From positions 41,805-105,804 of the forward strand of contig JAHHSN010000003.1 of assembly GCA_020025195.1 (NCBI GenBank): a DNA stretch of 64,000 nucleotides, given 5' to 3'. The notes under the pieces are model-generated. The model ran no database searches. It was given only the letters and a program-made list of their open reading frames with translations, and had not been told where the DNA came from. Position numbers and translations under genes: made by a program. Source of the DNA: Angelakisella sp. Lineage in GTDB: Bacteria > Bacillota > Clostridia > Oscillospirales > Ruminococcaceae. Positions 42,832 to 51,307 of this stretch are shown one piece after another (positions within the stretch are counted from its first letter, which is position 1; every line of letters begins with the position of its first letter).

Positions 42832-43932
42832 ATGAATATGAAAGAACGTCTGCGCAAGCGCGTCAGCGAACTGACCGCCCTCATCGGCATCAGCGGCTAT
42901 GAGTGGGACGTCGCCAAATACATCTACGAAGCCATCAAGGATGATGTGGACAGCATCGAGCAGCTCCCCAACGGCACGGTCGTCGCCCTGAAAAAAGGCG
43001 TTCACCCCGGCCCCCGCACCCTGCTGACCGCCCATATGGATGAGGTTGGCTATGAGGTCAAATCCATCAGCTCCAGCGGTTTCCTTTATTTCGATCAGAT
43101 CGGTGGCGCCACCATTGCCTGTCTGCCCGGCCGTCGTGTTCTGGTCAAAACCGATCACGGAGTTATCCCCGGCGTGGTCGGCGTCCGCGCCGGTCATATG
43201 CTCACCCCGGAGCAGTTGGCCAAGCCCCAGACCGTCAACCAGAGCTATGTCGATATCTTTGTCAGCTCCCGTGAGGAGGCAGAGGCCCTCGGCGTACACA
43301 CCGGCACTCAGGTCGTTCCCGATTCCCCCTGCACTTCCATGGGTCCCGACGGCGACTATGTCTGCACCCGCGCCGCCGATGACCGCGCGCTCTGCGCCGT
43401 CATCATCGAGACCGTCAAGGAGCTGAAGTCGGAGGATATCCACGGCGAGCTTGTCATTGTCTTCAACGTTCTGGAGGAGACCACCATCAAGGCCATTTAC
43501 GCTCCCGCTGCCAAGTATAAACCCACCCGCGGTCTGTTCCTGGATACCATCCCCTGCGGTGATGTACCCGACTGCAACTTTGAGAAGGAGCTGCCTGTTG
43601 CCCTCAAGAAGGGCCCCGTCATTCTGCGCAGTCAGATGATCTTCTCTATGGCAATGCGCACCTCCAGCCATCCCAAGCTGGTCAAAGCGCTGCAGGAGGC
43701 CGCCGAGGAGGCGCACGTTCCCCATCAGGAATTCGCCTTTAACGGCGCCGGCTATATCACCGACGCGGTGAGCGGCGTTTACGCGGCGGAGGGTATGGCG
43801 GTCGCTACGCTGGCTCTGCCCCGCCGTTACTCCCACTCTCCTGTGGAGGTCTTCCATATGGATGATATCTGCGCCACACAGGCCGTTGTAGAGGGCTTCC
43901 TCAAGAAAGATATTGATATCAATATGCTGTGA
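42832..43932 (+). CDS. M42 family metallo-aminopeptidase
   Basis: 366 residues. Metal ligands and catalytic residues of M42 are present: His in LLTAHMDEVGYEVKSI, Asp in RAADDRALCAVI, the Glu pair in FNVLEETTIKA, Asp in LFLDTIPCGDVPD, and the last His in RRYSHSPVEVF. The usual QEEVGLRGA context of the Glu pair is changed to LEETTIKAI. Such enzymes form large cytoplasmic tetrahedral complexes that trim peptides, or act as glutamyl aminopeptidases. Its place behind a transporter pair suggests breakdown of an imported peptide or modified amino acid. Confidence 0.87.
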   Translation: MNMKERLRKRVSELTALIGISGYEWDVAKYIYEAIKDDVDSIEQLPNGTVVALKKGVHPGPRTLLTAHMDEVGYEVKSISSSGFLYFDQIGGATIACLPGRRVLVKTDHGVIPGVVGVRAGHMLTPEQLAKPQTVNQSYVDIFVSSREEAEALGVHTGTQVVPDSPCTSMGPDGDYVCTRAADDRALCAVIIETVKELKSEDIHGELVIVFNVLEETTIKAIYAPAAKYKPTRGLFLDTIPCGDVPDCNFEKELPVALKKGPVILRSQMIFSMAMRTSSHPKLVKALQEAAEEAHVPHQEFAFNGAGYITDAVSGVYAAEGMAVATLALPRRYSHSPVEVFHMDDICATQAVVEGFLKKDIDINML

Positions 43933-44000
43933 TGTATGGTATAATCAGCTGAGGAAAAGTCTCCTTCGCATCCCCGCCGTTCCTTTAGAAGGCTTCATCC

Positions 44001-44026
44001 CCCGGCAGCTTTAACCGGCTGCCGGG
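44001..44026 (+). promoter_or_regulatory. Stem-loop before the HutP-like gene
   Basis: CCCGGCAGC pairs with GCTGCCGGG (9 pairs, eight-base loop) without a T run. A TAG triplet lies on each side within 20 bases. It could be an RNA-processing site or a target of the HutP-like protein; only the fold is visible. Confidence 0.4.
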
Positions 44027-44050
44027 CCATAGCAGAGAGGAGAGAGTATC

Positions 44051-44500
44051 ATGATGAACGCACCGGAAGAATTTATCTATGACCAAGAAATAGACCCCTG
44101 CCGTATTGCCATTATTCTGGCGATGACCCAGACCCAAGCGATGGAAAAGGAGTTTCTCGCAAGCTATCGGAAAATGGGGGTCAAGTGCGCCGTCACCATG
44201 ATCTCGGGCAAAGATATGGACGTCCGAAACAAAACCATTCACAACGTGATCGGTCTCTGCCTCAATGAAGGCATCATCGAGCGGAAACCGGAGCATATCC
44301 ACCCCGTCGTGCATGCCGTCTGGGAGGCCACCCACGGAAGCCGGATCATGGAATCCTCCGCGCCACAGAATCTGCGCATCAAAGCCGCCGTAGTGCGCCG
44401 CGGCAGTTATTTTGCCCTCTGCTTCTACGGCAACATGGCGATGCATGAGTGTTCCACCCACAAAACGATCGGTATGGGGCTGCAGATCCTGGGAGCCTGA
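44051..44500 (+). CDS. HutP-like RNA-binding antiterminator
   Basis: 149 residues. It matches the HutP fold in the metal/ligand region: His84, His88 and Glu92 (HPVVHAVWE) correspond to the His73/His77/Glu81 set of Bacillus HutP, and His137 (THKTIGMGLQIL) to His138. An Arg in KAAVVRRGSY lies where HutP binds L-histidine. HutP binds UAG repeats in a leader RNA and prevents termination when histidine and Mg are bound. It is the last gene of an operon whose leader contains a terminator, so it may control that operon. The effector may differ from histidine. Confidence 0.75.
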   Translation: MMNAPEEFIYDQEIDPCRIAIILAMTQTQAMEKEFLASYRKMGVKCAVTMISGKDMDVRNKTIHNVIGLCLNEGIIERKPEHIHPVVHAVWEATHGSRIMESSAPQNLRIKAAVVRRGSYFALCFYGNMAMHECSTHKTIGMGLQILGA

Positions 44501-44553
44501 ACGCTCCCGCCGTTTTCCCGGCCCGCATTTACCCACAGGAAGGAGGATCCGCC

Positions 44554-44991
44554 TTGAAGATCCTAAAAGCCACTCTGAAAGCGCATCTTCCCCTTGCGCT
44601 CTGCGTTTTGCTCTGCAGCCTTGCCATGTTCGGCGTCATGACCTCGCTTGGACTTCCCCGTCAGCCGGTGCTGTACGGAAGCCTGCTCGGCACCGCGGTG
44701 TCGCTTCTCTGTCTCTTCTTTCTGCAGTTCGCACTGCAGCAGGCACAGCGTCTGCCAGAGGAAGACGCCGGAGCCCTTCTGCGGCATACCGGTCTCGGAA
44801 GGCTGATCATTTTGTTCGGCGTCGCCTGCTTCGGCGCCACGTCCCCCGAATTTTACAGTCTCAGCGTAGTGCTTCCGTTCATTTTCCCGCGCCTTGCCGC
44901 CGCCTTTCTGAATAAAGCAGCCCTCCTCTATCAGGCGGTTTTGGAAAAAGCCGCAAAGAAAAAGAATGCGGAGGCCTCCGCTGTACAGTAA
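44554..44991 (+). CDS. Four-helix membrane protein, possibly AtpI-like
   Basis: About 145 residues from a TTG behind AAGGAGG. Four hydrophobic segments are seen (about residues 11-30, 40-62, 80-98, 100-120), joined by short loops, with a Lys-rich C terminus (EKAAKKKNAEA). The arrangement resembles ATP synthase subunit I (AtpI), but no ATP synthase gene is near and similarity is weak. It follows the HutP-like gene by 53 bases and is closed by a terminator. Confidence 0.55.
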   Translation: MKILKATLKAHLPLALCVLLCSLAMFGVMTSLGLPRQPVLYGSLLGTAVSLLCLFFLQFALQQAQRLPEEDAGALLRHTGLGRLIILFGVACFGATSPEFYSLSVVLPFIFPRLAAAFLNKAALLYQAVLEKAAKKKNAEASAVQ

Positions 44992-45021
44992 ATTGCCTCA
45001 CAATGAGTTCCCATCGAAAAG

Positions 45022-45053
45022 AAAAGAGCCTGCCCCCCAGGGCAGGCTCTTTT
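45022..45053. terminator. Bidirectional terminator
   Basis: AAAAGAGCCTGCCC pairs perfectly with GGGCAGGCTCTTTT around CCCA. It serves the AtpI-like gene on the plus strand and the MoaE-like gene on the minus strand. Confidence 0.95.
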
Positions 45054-45072
45054 CTTTCCAAAAAGGAATCCG

Positions 45073-45465
45073 TCAATCGCAGATTTCCCGTTCCGTGACG
45101 CACTCATCCTTGAGGCGGCCGACGAGATACTGCAAAGCATCCACCACATGGGGGCGGATATCCCCGCCGATGAGGACATACATGAGGTCATCCCCCACCG
45201 TGAGCCGGCCCTCATTGAGCCAGACACGGGCATAGAGGATGCCCTCCCGCTGCTTTGCGTCCGCCAGCACTTCCTCCACCTTTTGCGGGTCGTAGGAAAA
45301 CTCCATGCCGGTGACCGGCTTGGTATCGGGGTCGCCGTTTCTTGCCAAAGCCTTGGCGGTGGCGCGTACGGTGCCGTTATGGGCAAGATACATTCCGACG
45401 CCCGGCGCCGTGGGGTCTTGTTTGGCTTCCCGGAGCCATTCATCCATCGAGGGGGATTGTTTCAT
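45073..45465 (-). CDS. MoaE-family (molybdopterin synthase large subunit-like) protein
   Basis: 130 residues. Segments typical of the Clostridia branch of MoaE are MDEWLREAKQDPTAPGVGMY, YARVWLNEGRLTVGDDLMYV and GGDIRPHVVDALQYLVGRLK. MoaE with MoaD adds sulfur to precursor Z in molybdenum cofactor synthesis. No other cofactor gene is close by, so the role is not confirmed by context. The ribosome site is GGAGG about ten bases before ATG. Confidence 0.75.
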   Translation of the reverse strand: MKQSPSMDEWLREAKQDPTAPGVGMYLAHNGTVRATAKALARNGDPDTKPVTGMEFSYDPQKVEEVLADAKQREGILYARVWLNEGRLTVGDDLMYVLIGGDIRPHVVDALQYLVGRLKDECVTEREICD

Positions 45466-45572
45466 TGTTGGAGGGCCTCCTTCTCAAAATCAAAGCGGTT
45501 CAGGGGCGAAAAGCCGCCCGTACTTTTTTATTTTATCATATTTTGGCGTCGGGTGACAGCCCCTTTTCCCCC

Positions 45573-45601
45573 AAAAAAGAAAAACCGGAGTCCCCCTCCG
45601 G
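45573..45601 (-). terminator. Terminator of the redox operon
   Basis: CCGGAG pairs with CTCCGG (45585-45590, 45596-45601). On the minus strand the stem is followed by TTTTTCTTTTTT. Confidence 0.85.
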
Positions 45602-45619
45602 CTTTCTCTTATTCTTCGG

Positions 45620-46549
45620 TTACAGTCCGTTCGCGCGGCAGTTTTTGCGGTAAGAAGCGCTTTCGATGTAAAGCTCCGTCTTATAGGGATTCCGGCGGGT
45701 CTTTTTCACCCGCAGGAGCATATAGACGAACACCGCGAGGTTCACCGCGAAGGCAAGCACGCTGAGAACGCCCCAGGCATGGGGGTCATAGGTCGCCTCG
45801 ATGGAGAAGGCAGGCAGCGCGCGGTAATCCACCGCGAGGGAAAACATCCCGAACAGAGCGAGGGTCTGGGCACGGTGCTGCAGCCAGACACCGCGGCGGA
45901 GAAACGCCTCCGCGATGGTGCAGGAGAGGAGCAGCGCGATGCCGGCATACATCCCGCGGGTGGAGATGCAGTTATAGCAGTAGGCAGCGTTCCAGAGGTC
46001 ATAGGCGAGGATCCAGAACCAGAGCTGATCCGGCCAGACCATGTCCCGGGAGGAGGTCCTTGCGACCTTGATGCCGACCCAGCCCGTCATGGTGAGCAGC
46101 AGCAGCACACCCGCCGCGGCATTGAAAAGGTTCCAATAGCCGCCGAGGAGGGTAAGCCCCGCGTCATCCACAGTGAGGGTCTTATAGGTCATAAAGACCT
46201 CAATGTCCCGGTAGACCGCCTCGGCAATGTTGATGCCGAGGATAGCGACGGGGAAATACCATGCGAATCTGGTGGAGCCGAGCCGGGTGTAGCGGATGAG
46301 CATGAAGCCCCAGACGCCCAGAAGGGCGGACACGGTCTTGACCATGCCGAACCACGTCTTGGAGGAGGGACTTCCCACCACATCCAGAGCAATCAGCAGG
46401 AACAGCACCACCGGAACGACGATATACATCACGATGGACGCCGCGCGGCTTCTGCGGCTCACCTCATTGAGGAGCACCAGCGCCGCCACCAGAAGAAGGA
46501 GGCCGATGACATTGGTCACGGTGTAGTTGGTAAAAAAGAACATCTCCAA
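45620..46549 (-). CDS. DUF5692-type polytopic membrane protein
   Basis: 309 residues with about nine membrane segments and a basic C-terminal tail. It is the last gene of the four-gene redox operon, 15 bases after the reductase. Two motifs, ILAYDLWNAAYCYN and WLQHRAQTLALFGMF, recur with changes in the first gene of the operon (VLAYTLWNWIFVSN and WLLLRANSLAIGGWM), in the same order. The two are thus distant paralogues and may form a mixed complex. The function of the family is unknown. It contains no haem or Fe-S signature. Confidence 0.72.
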   Translation of the reverse strand: MEMFFFTNYTVTNVIGLLLLVAALVLLNEVSRRSRAASIVMYIVVPVVLFLLIALDVVGSPSSKTWFGMVKTVSALLGVWGFMLIRYTRLGSTRFAWYFPVAILGINIAEAVYRDIEVFMTYKTLTVDDAGLTLLGGYWNLFNAAAGVLLLLTMTGWVGIKVARTSSRDMVWPDQLWFWILAYDLWNAAYCYNCISTRGMYAGIALLLSCTIAEAFLRRGVWLQHRAQTLALFGMFSLAVDYRALPAFSIEATYDPHAWGVLSVLAFAVNLAVFVYMLLRVKKTRRNPYKTELYIESASYRKNCRANGL

Positions 46550-46564
46550 AGCACTCCTTTCGCG

Positions 46565-47734
46565 TCACAGCAGGATCGAAAGATCCGAGATGGGATAGGA
46601 CTTGCAGGAATGGATATAGCCGTACTGCTCATCCGCCTTGCGGAGAAGCATTCCCTTGGAAAGGAAGACCTTGCCGGAGACTAGCTGGACCCGGCAGAGG
46701 CTGCACTCGCCGCTGCGGCAGCAGACATTGACCCGCACCCCCGCGCGCTCCAGCGCGGTGAGGAGCGATTCCCCGGAGCGGGCCGGGATGACACGGCCGC
46801 CGTTGACCGTCACGCGGAAGACCTCCTCGCCGGAAAGCTCCTCCGGCCAGCCCGCCTCCTTGGTGATATCCTTGGCGGCACCGAACATCTCCCGACGGAT
46901 CTGCCGGGGCTTAAGGCCCAGCTTTTCCAGCTCCGAAACGCAGAACTCATTCATGACCTCGGGGCCGCAGATGTAGGCAGTGCGCTCGGCGCAGTCGGGG
47001 CAGAGCTTTTCGATCAGCGCCGCGTTGAGGAAGCCGCGCTCCCCGTCCCAAACGGCGTTTTCATCCGAAACGACGAGGTGATAGCGCAGGTTCGGGAAGG
47101 CCTCCGCCATGCGGGAAAGCTCCTCATGGAACAGGGCAGCCTCCGCGCTCCGGGAGCCATAGAGAAGGACGATGTCGCGTTCCAGTCCCGCCTGTGTCAC
47201 CTCGCGGCAGATGCTCATAAAGGGGGTGATGCCGCTGCCGCCCGCGAGGAGCAGCATCTTGGGGCTGTGAAAGACCGGCTGATAGCGGAACACGCCGGCC
47301 GGAGAGGAAGCGGTAAAGCGGTCCCCCACCCTGACGTGGTCCAGAAGATAATCCGAGACAAAGCCGCCGGGGATGCGCGCCACGGTAATCTCATAATAGG
47401 CGCGCTGACGGGGGGAGGAGCTGATGCTGTAAGGGCGGCTGGTGCGGACCCCATCGATCTCGGTAAAGAGATTGAGGTACTGCCCCGCCTCAAAGGGCGG
47501 GAGATAGCCGTCCTCCGCGGAAAGGCGGAAGCTCTTGGCGCCCTTCCCGGTGTCCAGAATGTCGGTGACCCGAAGACTTAGGGACTTGGGATGGAGCCCC
47601 CGCATCACCTCGGCGGGCAGATCCCGCGCGGTGATCGGGTCCTCGGATACGGTACGCAGTACGCTGATTTCATTTAAGATCTCCTCGCCGTGCACCAGCG
47701 TGCCGAGCAGGGTCTCTTTGATGGTCTTTGCCAT
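46565..47734 (-). CDS. Flavodoxin-reductase-type oxidoreductase with C-terminal [2Fe-2S] ferredoxin domain
   Basis: 389 residues. After a 55-residue N-terminal extension comes the FAD domain (SRPYSISSSP), then the NAD(P)-binding domain (LAGGSGITPFMSICRE, later TAYICGPEVMNEF). A plant-type [2Fe-2S] domain ends the protein, with ligands in VCCRSGECSLCRVQL and the last Cys in YIHSCKSYP. The protein would pass electrons from NAD(P)H via FAD to the cluster and then to a partner. The partner is probably the CrtI-like flavoprotein, whose stop codon lies three bases upstream of its start. Confidence 0.88.
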   Translation of the reverse strand: MAKTIKETLLGTLVHGEEILNEISVLRTVSEDPITARDLPAEVMRGLHPKSLSLRVTDILDTGKGAKSFRLSAEDGYLPPFEAGQYLNLFTEIDGVRTSRPYSISSSPRQRAYYEITVARIPGGFVSDYLLDHVRVGDRFTASSPAGVFRYQPVFHSPKMLLLAGGSGITPFMSICREVTQAGLERDIVLLYGSRSAEAALFHEELSRMAEAFPNLRYHLVVSDENAVWDGERGFLNAALIEKLCPDCAERTAYICGPEVMNEFCVSELEKLGLKPRQIRREMFGAAKDITKEAGWPEELSGEEVFRVTVNGGRVIPARSGESLLTALERAGVRVNVCCRSGECSLCRVQLVSGKVFLSKGMLLRKADEQYGYIHSCKSYPISDLSILL

Positions 47735-47737
47735 AAC

Positions 47738-49270
47738 TCAAACCTCCTTTGCCACGCGGGACGCCACCGCGTCCGCATAGGTGTAGTTGGGACCGAAGCC
47801 GCAGGCGTTCACCCAGCCGCTCGCAAATTCAAGCCCGGGGAGCTTGCTCTCGTTCGGGAAGAAGAACACCGACTGGCGCAGATCCTGCTCATAGCCGTAA
47901 ATGGCGCCGCCCGGATGGTGTAGATAGCGCATATGGGTGAGCGGGGTCGCGATCTCCATCTCCTCGATGTGGGAGGTGAAGCCGGGGTACATCTTTTCGA
48001 GGCGCGCCACGATGCGGCGTCCCGCCTCATATTTCATCTCATGGTACTGCTCCGGGGAAAGCTTCTCCCACTCCTCGCCGTACTTGAGGGTGCCGGCGGT
48101 GATGACGGAGGTGCCCTCCGGGGAAACCTCGCGGTCATCCACCGTATAGCAGGTGGCAATGAGCGGATCGTTTTCCGGCAGGAGGCGGTAGGCGTCCATA
48201 AAGTCGCGGTTGACGTCAAAGCTCTCATAATTGAGGGTGAAGGAGGTGGTAAAGCCGATCTCCTCCGGGGTGCAGTCCAGACCGATAAAGCAGGTGATGG
48301 CCGAAATGCCGACCGTGTAGGGCTTTAAGTACTCCCGCGCCGCCTCGGGCACGTCCTCGGGGTCCATCAGGCTGCCGTAGGTCGCGAGGGGGGAAATATT
48401 GGAGATGATCTTCTTGGCCCTGTATTCCCGGCCGTATTCATCCCGCACGCCGACGGCGCGGCCGTTCTCCACCAGGATCTTCTCAATGCCGCAGTTCATC
48501 TCGGCCACGGCGCCCATCCGCTTCGCGGCCTCCAGGATCGCCTGATTCATCATCATGGAGGTGCCGCGGAGATAGAAGGGCTTGTCCTCCATATAGATGA
48601 CGGTGCATTTGGCAAGGATGGACCACGGGAAACGGTCGGGGCGCATCCCCATGAAGCACCAGTAGACATTGAGCGCGAGCTGCAGCTTCTGGCAGCCGGG
48701 GAAGAACTCGGTGAGCACCTCGTGGCTGCTCTTGAGGCCGTACTCCGCAAGGGTGGGATAGAGCTTCGGGAAGCCCTTCTTCATGATGAATTTCTTGAGG
48801 GAGGAGGGCTCGCCGGTGTTTCCGGCGCTCTTCTTGGCAAAGGCAGCGGCTTCCTCGGCAAACTTGTAGACCGTCTCAAAGTAACGGCGGATGTTCTCCT
48901 GCTGGTCGGGGAACTCCCGGCAGAGGAATTCGGTGCACTTTTCCCGGCCCACCGGGATGCTGATGCCGGTGCCGTCCGCGAAATTGACGCGGTACAGCTC
49001 CTCGATCTCGATCCAGTCGATCTCCTCCTCGATGCCGTAGCGGCGGAACTGCTCCCGCAGGGGACCGGGTTTTTCCGGGGTTCCCATGTGGCTCAGCTGG
49101 TGCAGCGCCACCTCGAATTCAAAGCGGCCGCGGCGAAAACTGGTTCCGCACCCGCCGGGGATGTTGTGCTTTTCAAAGAGGATTACCTTTTTTCCTTTTT
49201 CGGCCAGCGTAGCGGCAGCCGCCAGACCGCCGTTTCCCCCGCCGATGACAATGACATCATATTGGTTCAT
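47738..49270 (-). CDS. CrtI/phytoene-desaturase-like FAD oxidoreductase
   Basis: 510 residues. The dinucleotide-binding motif is VIVIGGGNGGLAAAATLAEK, followed by the desaturase-family stretch HNIPGGCGTSFRRGRFEFEV. The C-terminal FAD signature is in LEFASGWVNACGFGPNYTYA. Relatives act on carbon-carbon double bonds of polyisoprenoids or retinol; some reduce rather than oxidise. Together with the reductase partner and the absence of carotenoid genes, reduction of an unsaturated hydrophobic substrate is the best guess. Confidence 0.82.
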   Translation of the reverse strand: MNQYDVIVIGGGNGGLAAAATLAEKGKKVILFEKHNIPGGCGTSFRRGRFEFEVALHQLSHMGTPEKPGPLREQFRRYGIEEEIDWIEIEELYRVNFADGTGISIPVGREKCTEFLCREFPDQQENIRRYFETVYKFAEEAAAFAKKSAGNTGEPSSLKKFIMKKGFPKLYPTLAEYGLKSSHEVLTEFFPGCQKLQLALNVYWCFMGMRPDRFPWSILAKCTVIYMEDKPFYLRGTSMMMNQAILEAAKRMGAVAEMNCGIEKILVENGRAVGVRDEYGREYRAKKIISNISPLATYGSLMDPEDVPEAAREYLKPYTVGISAITCFIGLDCTPEEIGFTTSFTLNYESFDVNRDFMDAYRLLPENDPLIATCYTVDDREVSPEGTSVITAGTLKYGEEWEKLSPEQYHEMKYEAGRRIVARLEKMYPGFTSHIEEMEIATPLTHMRYLHHPGGAIYGYEQDLRQSVFFFPNESKLPGLEFASGWVNACGFGPNYTYADAVASRVAKEV

Positions 49271-49331
49271 AGTGTAGTCTCCTTTTCCGGGATCGTCTCC
49301 CTATTTTGAAGATGGGTTTGATTCTCAGCCG

Positions 49332-50207
49332 TTATTTAAGAAAGAAAGGGGCAAACTCAAAGCGGATGCCGCCGTTCGCGAAGGTGAGGTAAAGCGCCGT
49401 GCCGATGAGGGCGAGATTGATGAGCATGAAAACGATCTGGCAGTTTTTCTTCTTGGTCCACTGCACAAAGGCATGGAACCGGTCGTTCTTAAATTCCCGC
49501 TCGAACCAGTTCTTGGCGCCGATCTGCATCCAGCCGCCGATGGCGAGGGAGTTGGCACGCAGGAGCAGCCACATCCCGATGCCGCCGTAAACGCCGAGCC
49601 CGAGGGTGCAGACGGAGCCGAGGATGGGCGCCAGCAGGAAGCCGACGTGCATCAGCGCCACCGAGGAGCTGAACTCATTGCTGACGAAGATCCAGTTCCA
49701 GAGGGTGTAGGCGAGGACATAGCAAACGGTGACGATGGGGAGCACACCCTCCGCGAGATAATACTGGCCGAAGGGAGCGTCCCACTGCCAGAGACCCCGC
49801 AGGGTAATGACGCCGACGGCAAGCGCAAAGCCGGAAATGGCGTTATAGATCTTTTTGTGGCGCAGCAGGTCGGTAAAGGTCGCCTCCAGAATATTGATGA
49901 TGAGCGCCAGCATGATAAGATCGACATAGACCTGAGGGTTAAAGAAGCCCAGCGCCGCGAATACGATGACGATGCGCATCGTCAGCAGCGTGGTGAGCTT
50001 GAGGCGCTCAAAGAAGACCGGCTTTGCCAGGATGAGCACCAGAATGGACGGGATCACGATGATGGGGATGTTGCCCTGAATGGGATAAAACGCGCTCAGG
50101 ACGGCAAGTCCCGTGATGGCGGCGGTAAACATGACCCATTTGATCAGGATGTCCGCCCTTCCCTCTTTGGGAGCGGTGATGACGGGGGCAGGGTTCATTT
50201 TTTTCAT
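49332..50207 (-). CDS. Polytopic membrane protein, paralogue of the DUF5692-type protein
   Basis: 291 residues with about eight or nine membrane segments. It carries VLAYTLWNWIFVSN and WLLLRANSLAIGGWM, which line up with motifs of the DUF5692-type protein at the other end of the operon. It is the first gene of the operon, 61 bases before the CrtI-like gene and divergent from the TetR gene. It starts behind AGGAGG. No characterised family is recognised. It may bind or shuttle the lipophilic substrate of the flavoenzymes, which is inference. Confidence 0.7.
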   Translation of the reverse strand: MKKMNPAPVITAPKEGRADILIKWVMFTAAITGLAVLSAFYPIQGNIPIIVIPSILVLILAKPVFFERLKLTTLLTMRIVIVFAALGFFNPQVYVDLIMLALIINILEATFTDLLRHKKIYNAISGFALAVGVITLRGLWQWDAPFGQYYLAEGVLPIVTVCYVLAYTLWNWIFVSNEFSSSVALMHVGFLLAPILGSVCTLGLGVYGGIGMWLLLRANSLAIGGWMQIGAKNWFEREFKNDRFHAFVQWTKKKNCQIVFMLINLALIGTALYLTFANGGIRFEFAPFFLK

Positions 50208-50281
50208 AATATTTCCTCCTCAAATGTTCTGTCGCGGCCCGTTCCTGCTCTGTTTAGGAGCCCATGCCGGGGCGCATTCTT

Positions 50282-50320
50282 AAAAGGGTGCTTGTCCCTT
50301 TTCACAGCGTTTGGTATAAT
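50282..50320 (+). promoter_or_regulatory. tetR promoter with overlapping operator
   Basis: TTGTCC (50292-50297), 17 bases, TATAAT (50315-50320) precede tetR. The inverted repeat AAAAGGG, seven bases, CCCTTTT (50282-50302) covers the -35 box. Between divergent genes, such a site could repress both tetR and the redox operon. Confidence 0.65.
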
Positions 50321-50340
50321 AGTGGAAAAAGGAAAGGAAG

Positions 50341-50886
50341 ATGCGGGTGTCTGCTGCCGATCTGACAAAACAGGCGATCATCACCGGGACCAAGGAGCTG
50401 GTCTCCCAGAAGCCGCTGGAAAAGATCTCGGTCTTGGAGATCGCCAAGCGATGCGGGATCAACCGGAATACCTTTTACTATTACTTCAAGGACAAGTATG
50501 ACGTGATCGAGTGGATCTTCCACGGAGAGGTCGAACCGGTGCTCGCGCCCCACCTTTCCAAAAAGAAGCTTGCCGACAGCGTGAATGCCCTCTGCGAGCA
50601 CATGAAGCGGGAAAAGCCATTTTATATGAGCGCTCTGCGGGATAATGGGCACCGCTGTCTCCGGGAGCTTCTGGTGGAATATTACCGGGGTTTTCTGCTC
50701 AATGCCGCCTCCAACCACTTCGAACGGCACGGCATCGATGAAAAGAGCCGGGAGATCATTGCCCGCTTTTACAGCCACGGCACCGTCGGCATGATTACCG
50801 ACTGGGCCGACAAGGGCATGAAGATGGACGCGACCTACGCGACCAGCCTCATCTATCTCTCCGCGAAAGAGGGATTTTTCGCCTAG
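50341..50886 (+). CDS. TetR/AcrR family regulator (DhaS-like C-terminal domain)
   Basis: 181 residues. The helix-turn-helix covers about residues 10-55 (LEKISVLEIAKRCGINRNTF, then YYYFKDKYD). The rest is an all-helical ligand domain of the TetR_C_8/DhaS type. It is divergent from the redox operon with an operator between, so it is its likely regulator. In this family the ligand is often the substrate of the controlled enzymes or a toxic compound. Confidence 0.88.
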   Translation: MRVSAADLTKQAIITGTKELVSQKPLEKISVLEIAKRCGINRNTFYYYFKDKYDVIEWIFHGEVEPVLAPHLSKKKLADSVNALCEHMKREKPFYMSALRDNGHRCLRELLVEYYRGFLLNAASNHFERHGIDEKSREIIARFYSHGTVGMITDWADKGMKMDATYATSLIYLSAKEGFFA

Positions 50887-51307
50887 TTGTTGCAAAAAGA
50901 TGAACTTCGTTATTTGTTTAACTATCCCACCCTCAGCATATCCAAACCGGCGCTTTTTTGATATGGGCAAAATGATTTTGTGCATGAAATTCAGGCAAAT
51001 TTTATATCTGCCCGAAACTCCGGCGCCTTTTTGGGGCTTTGGAAAGGATTTCCCGCTGGAATAAAGGCTTTCCGGCCCTTCCTTCCCCGCCCTCCGGAGC
51101 GGAATTTTTGTGCGAAATGAAGTGTGTTGCTGAAATCAGCTTCCGCCTTTTTGTGGAATACCGAAAAAGTATACAAAAGGCGGAAACAAAGCTGGAGAAT
51201 TCTTGGGTTCGTGTTATAATAAGGATGGTTCAATTTGATTATCCAAGTTTTTCCTGGCCCCGATGGGGCTTTCCTAAAAAATAAATCATAATCAAGGGGG
51301 ATTTTCC
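50887..51307 (+). promoter_or_regulatory. Intergenic region and promoter of pckA
   Basis: About 420 bases without a gene. TTCCGCCTTTT (51141-51151) pairs with AAAAGGCGGAA (51175-51185) in an 11-pair stem that can extend inward past a bulge. 29 bases on is an extended -10 box, TGTTATAAT (51212-51220), with no clear -35 box, so an activator may be needed. Two motifs of the TTTTGTGC(A/G)-type are at 50976-50990 and 51106-51120. Confidence 0.55.

Noticed and set aside
45620..50207. Carotenoid biosynthesis cluster
   Set aside because: The CrtI-like protein is not accompanied by phytoene synthase or prenyl-transferase genes, and the reductase and paired membrane proteins do not fit.
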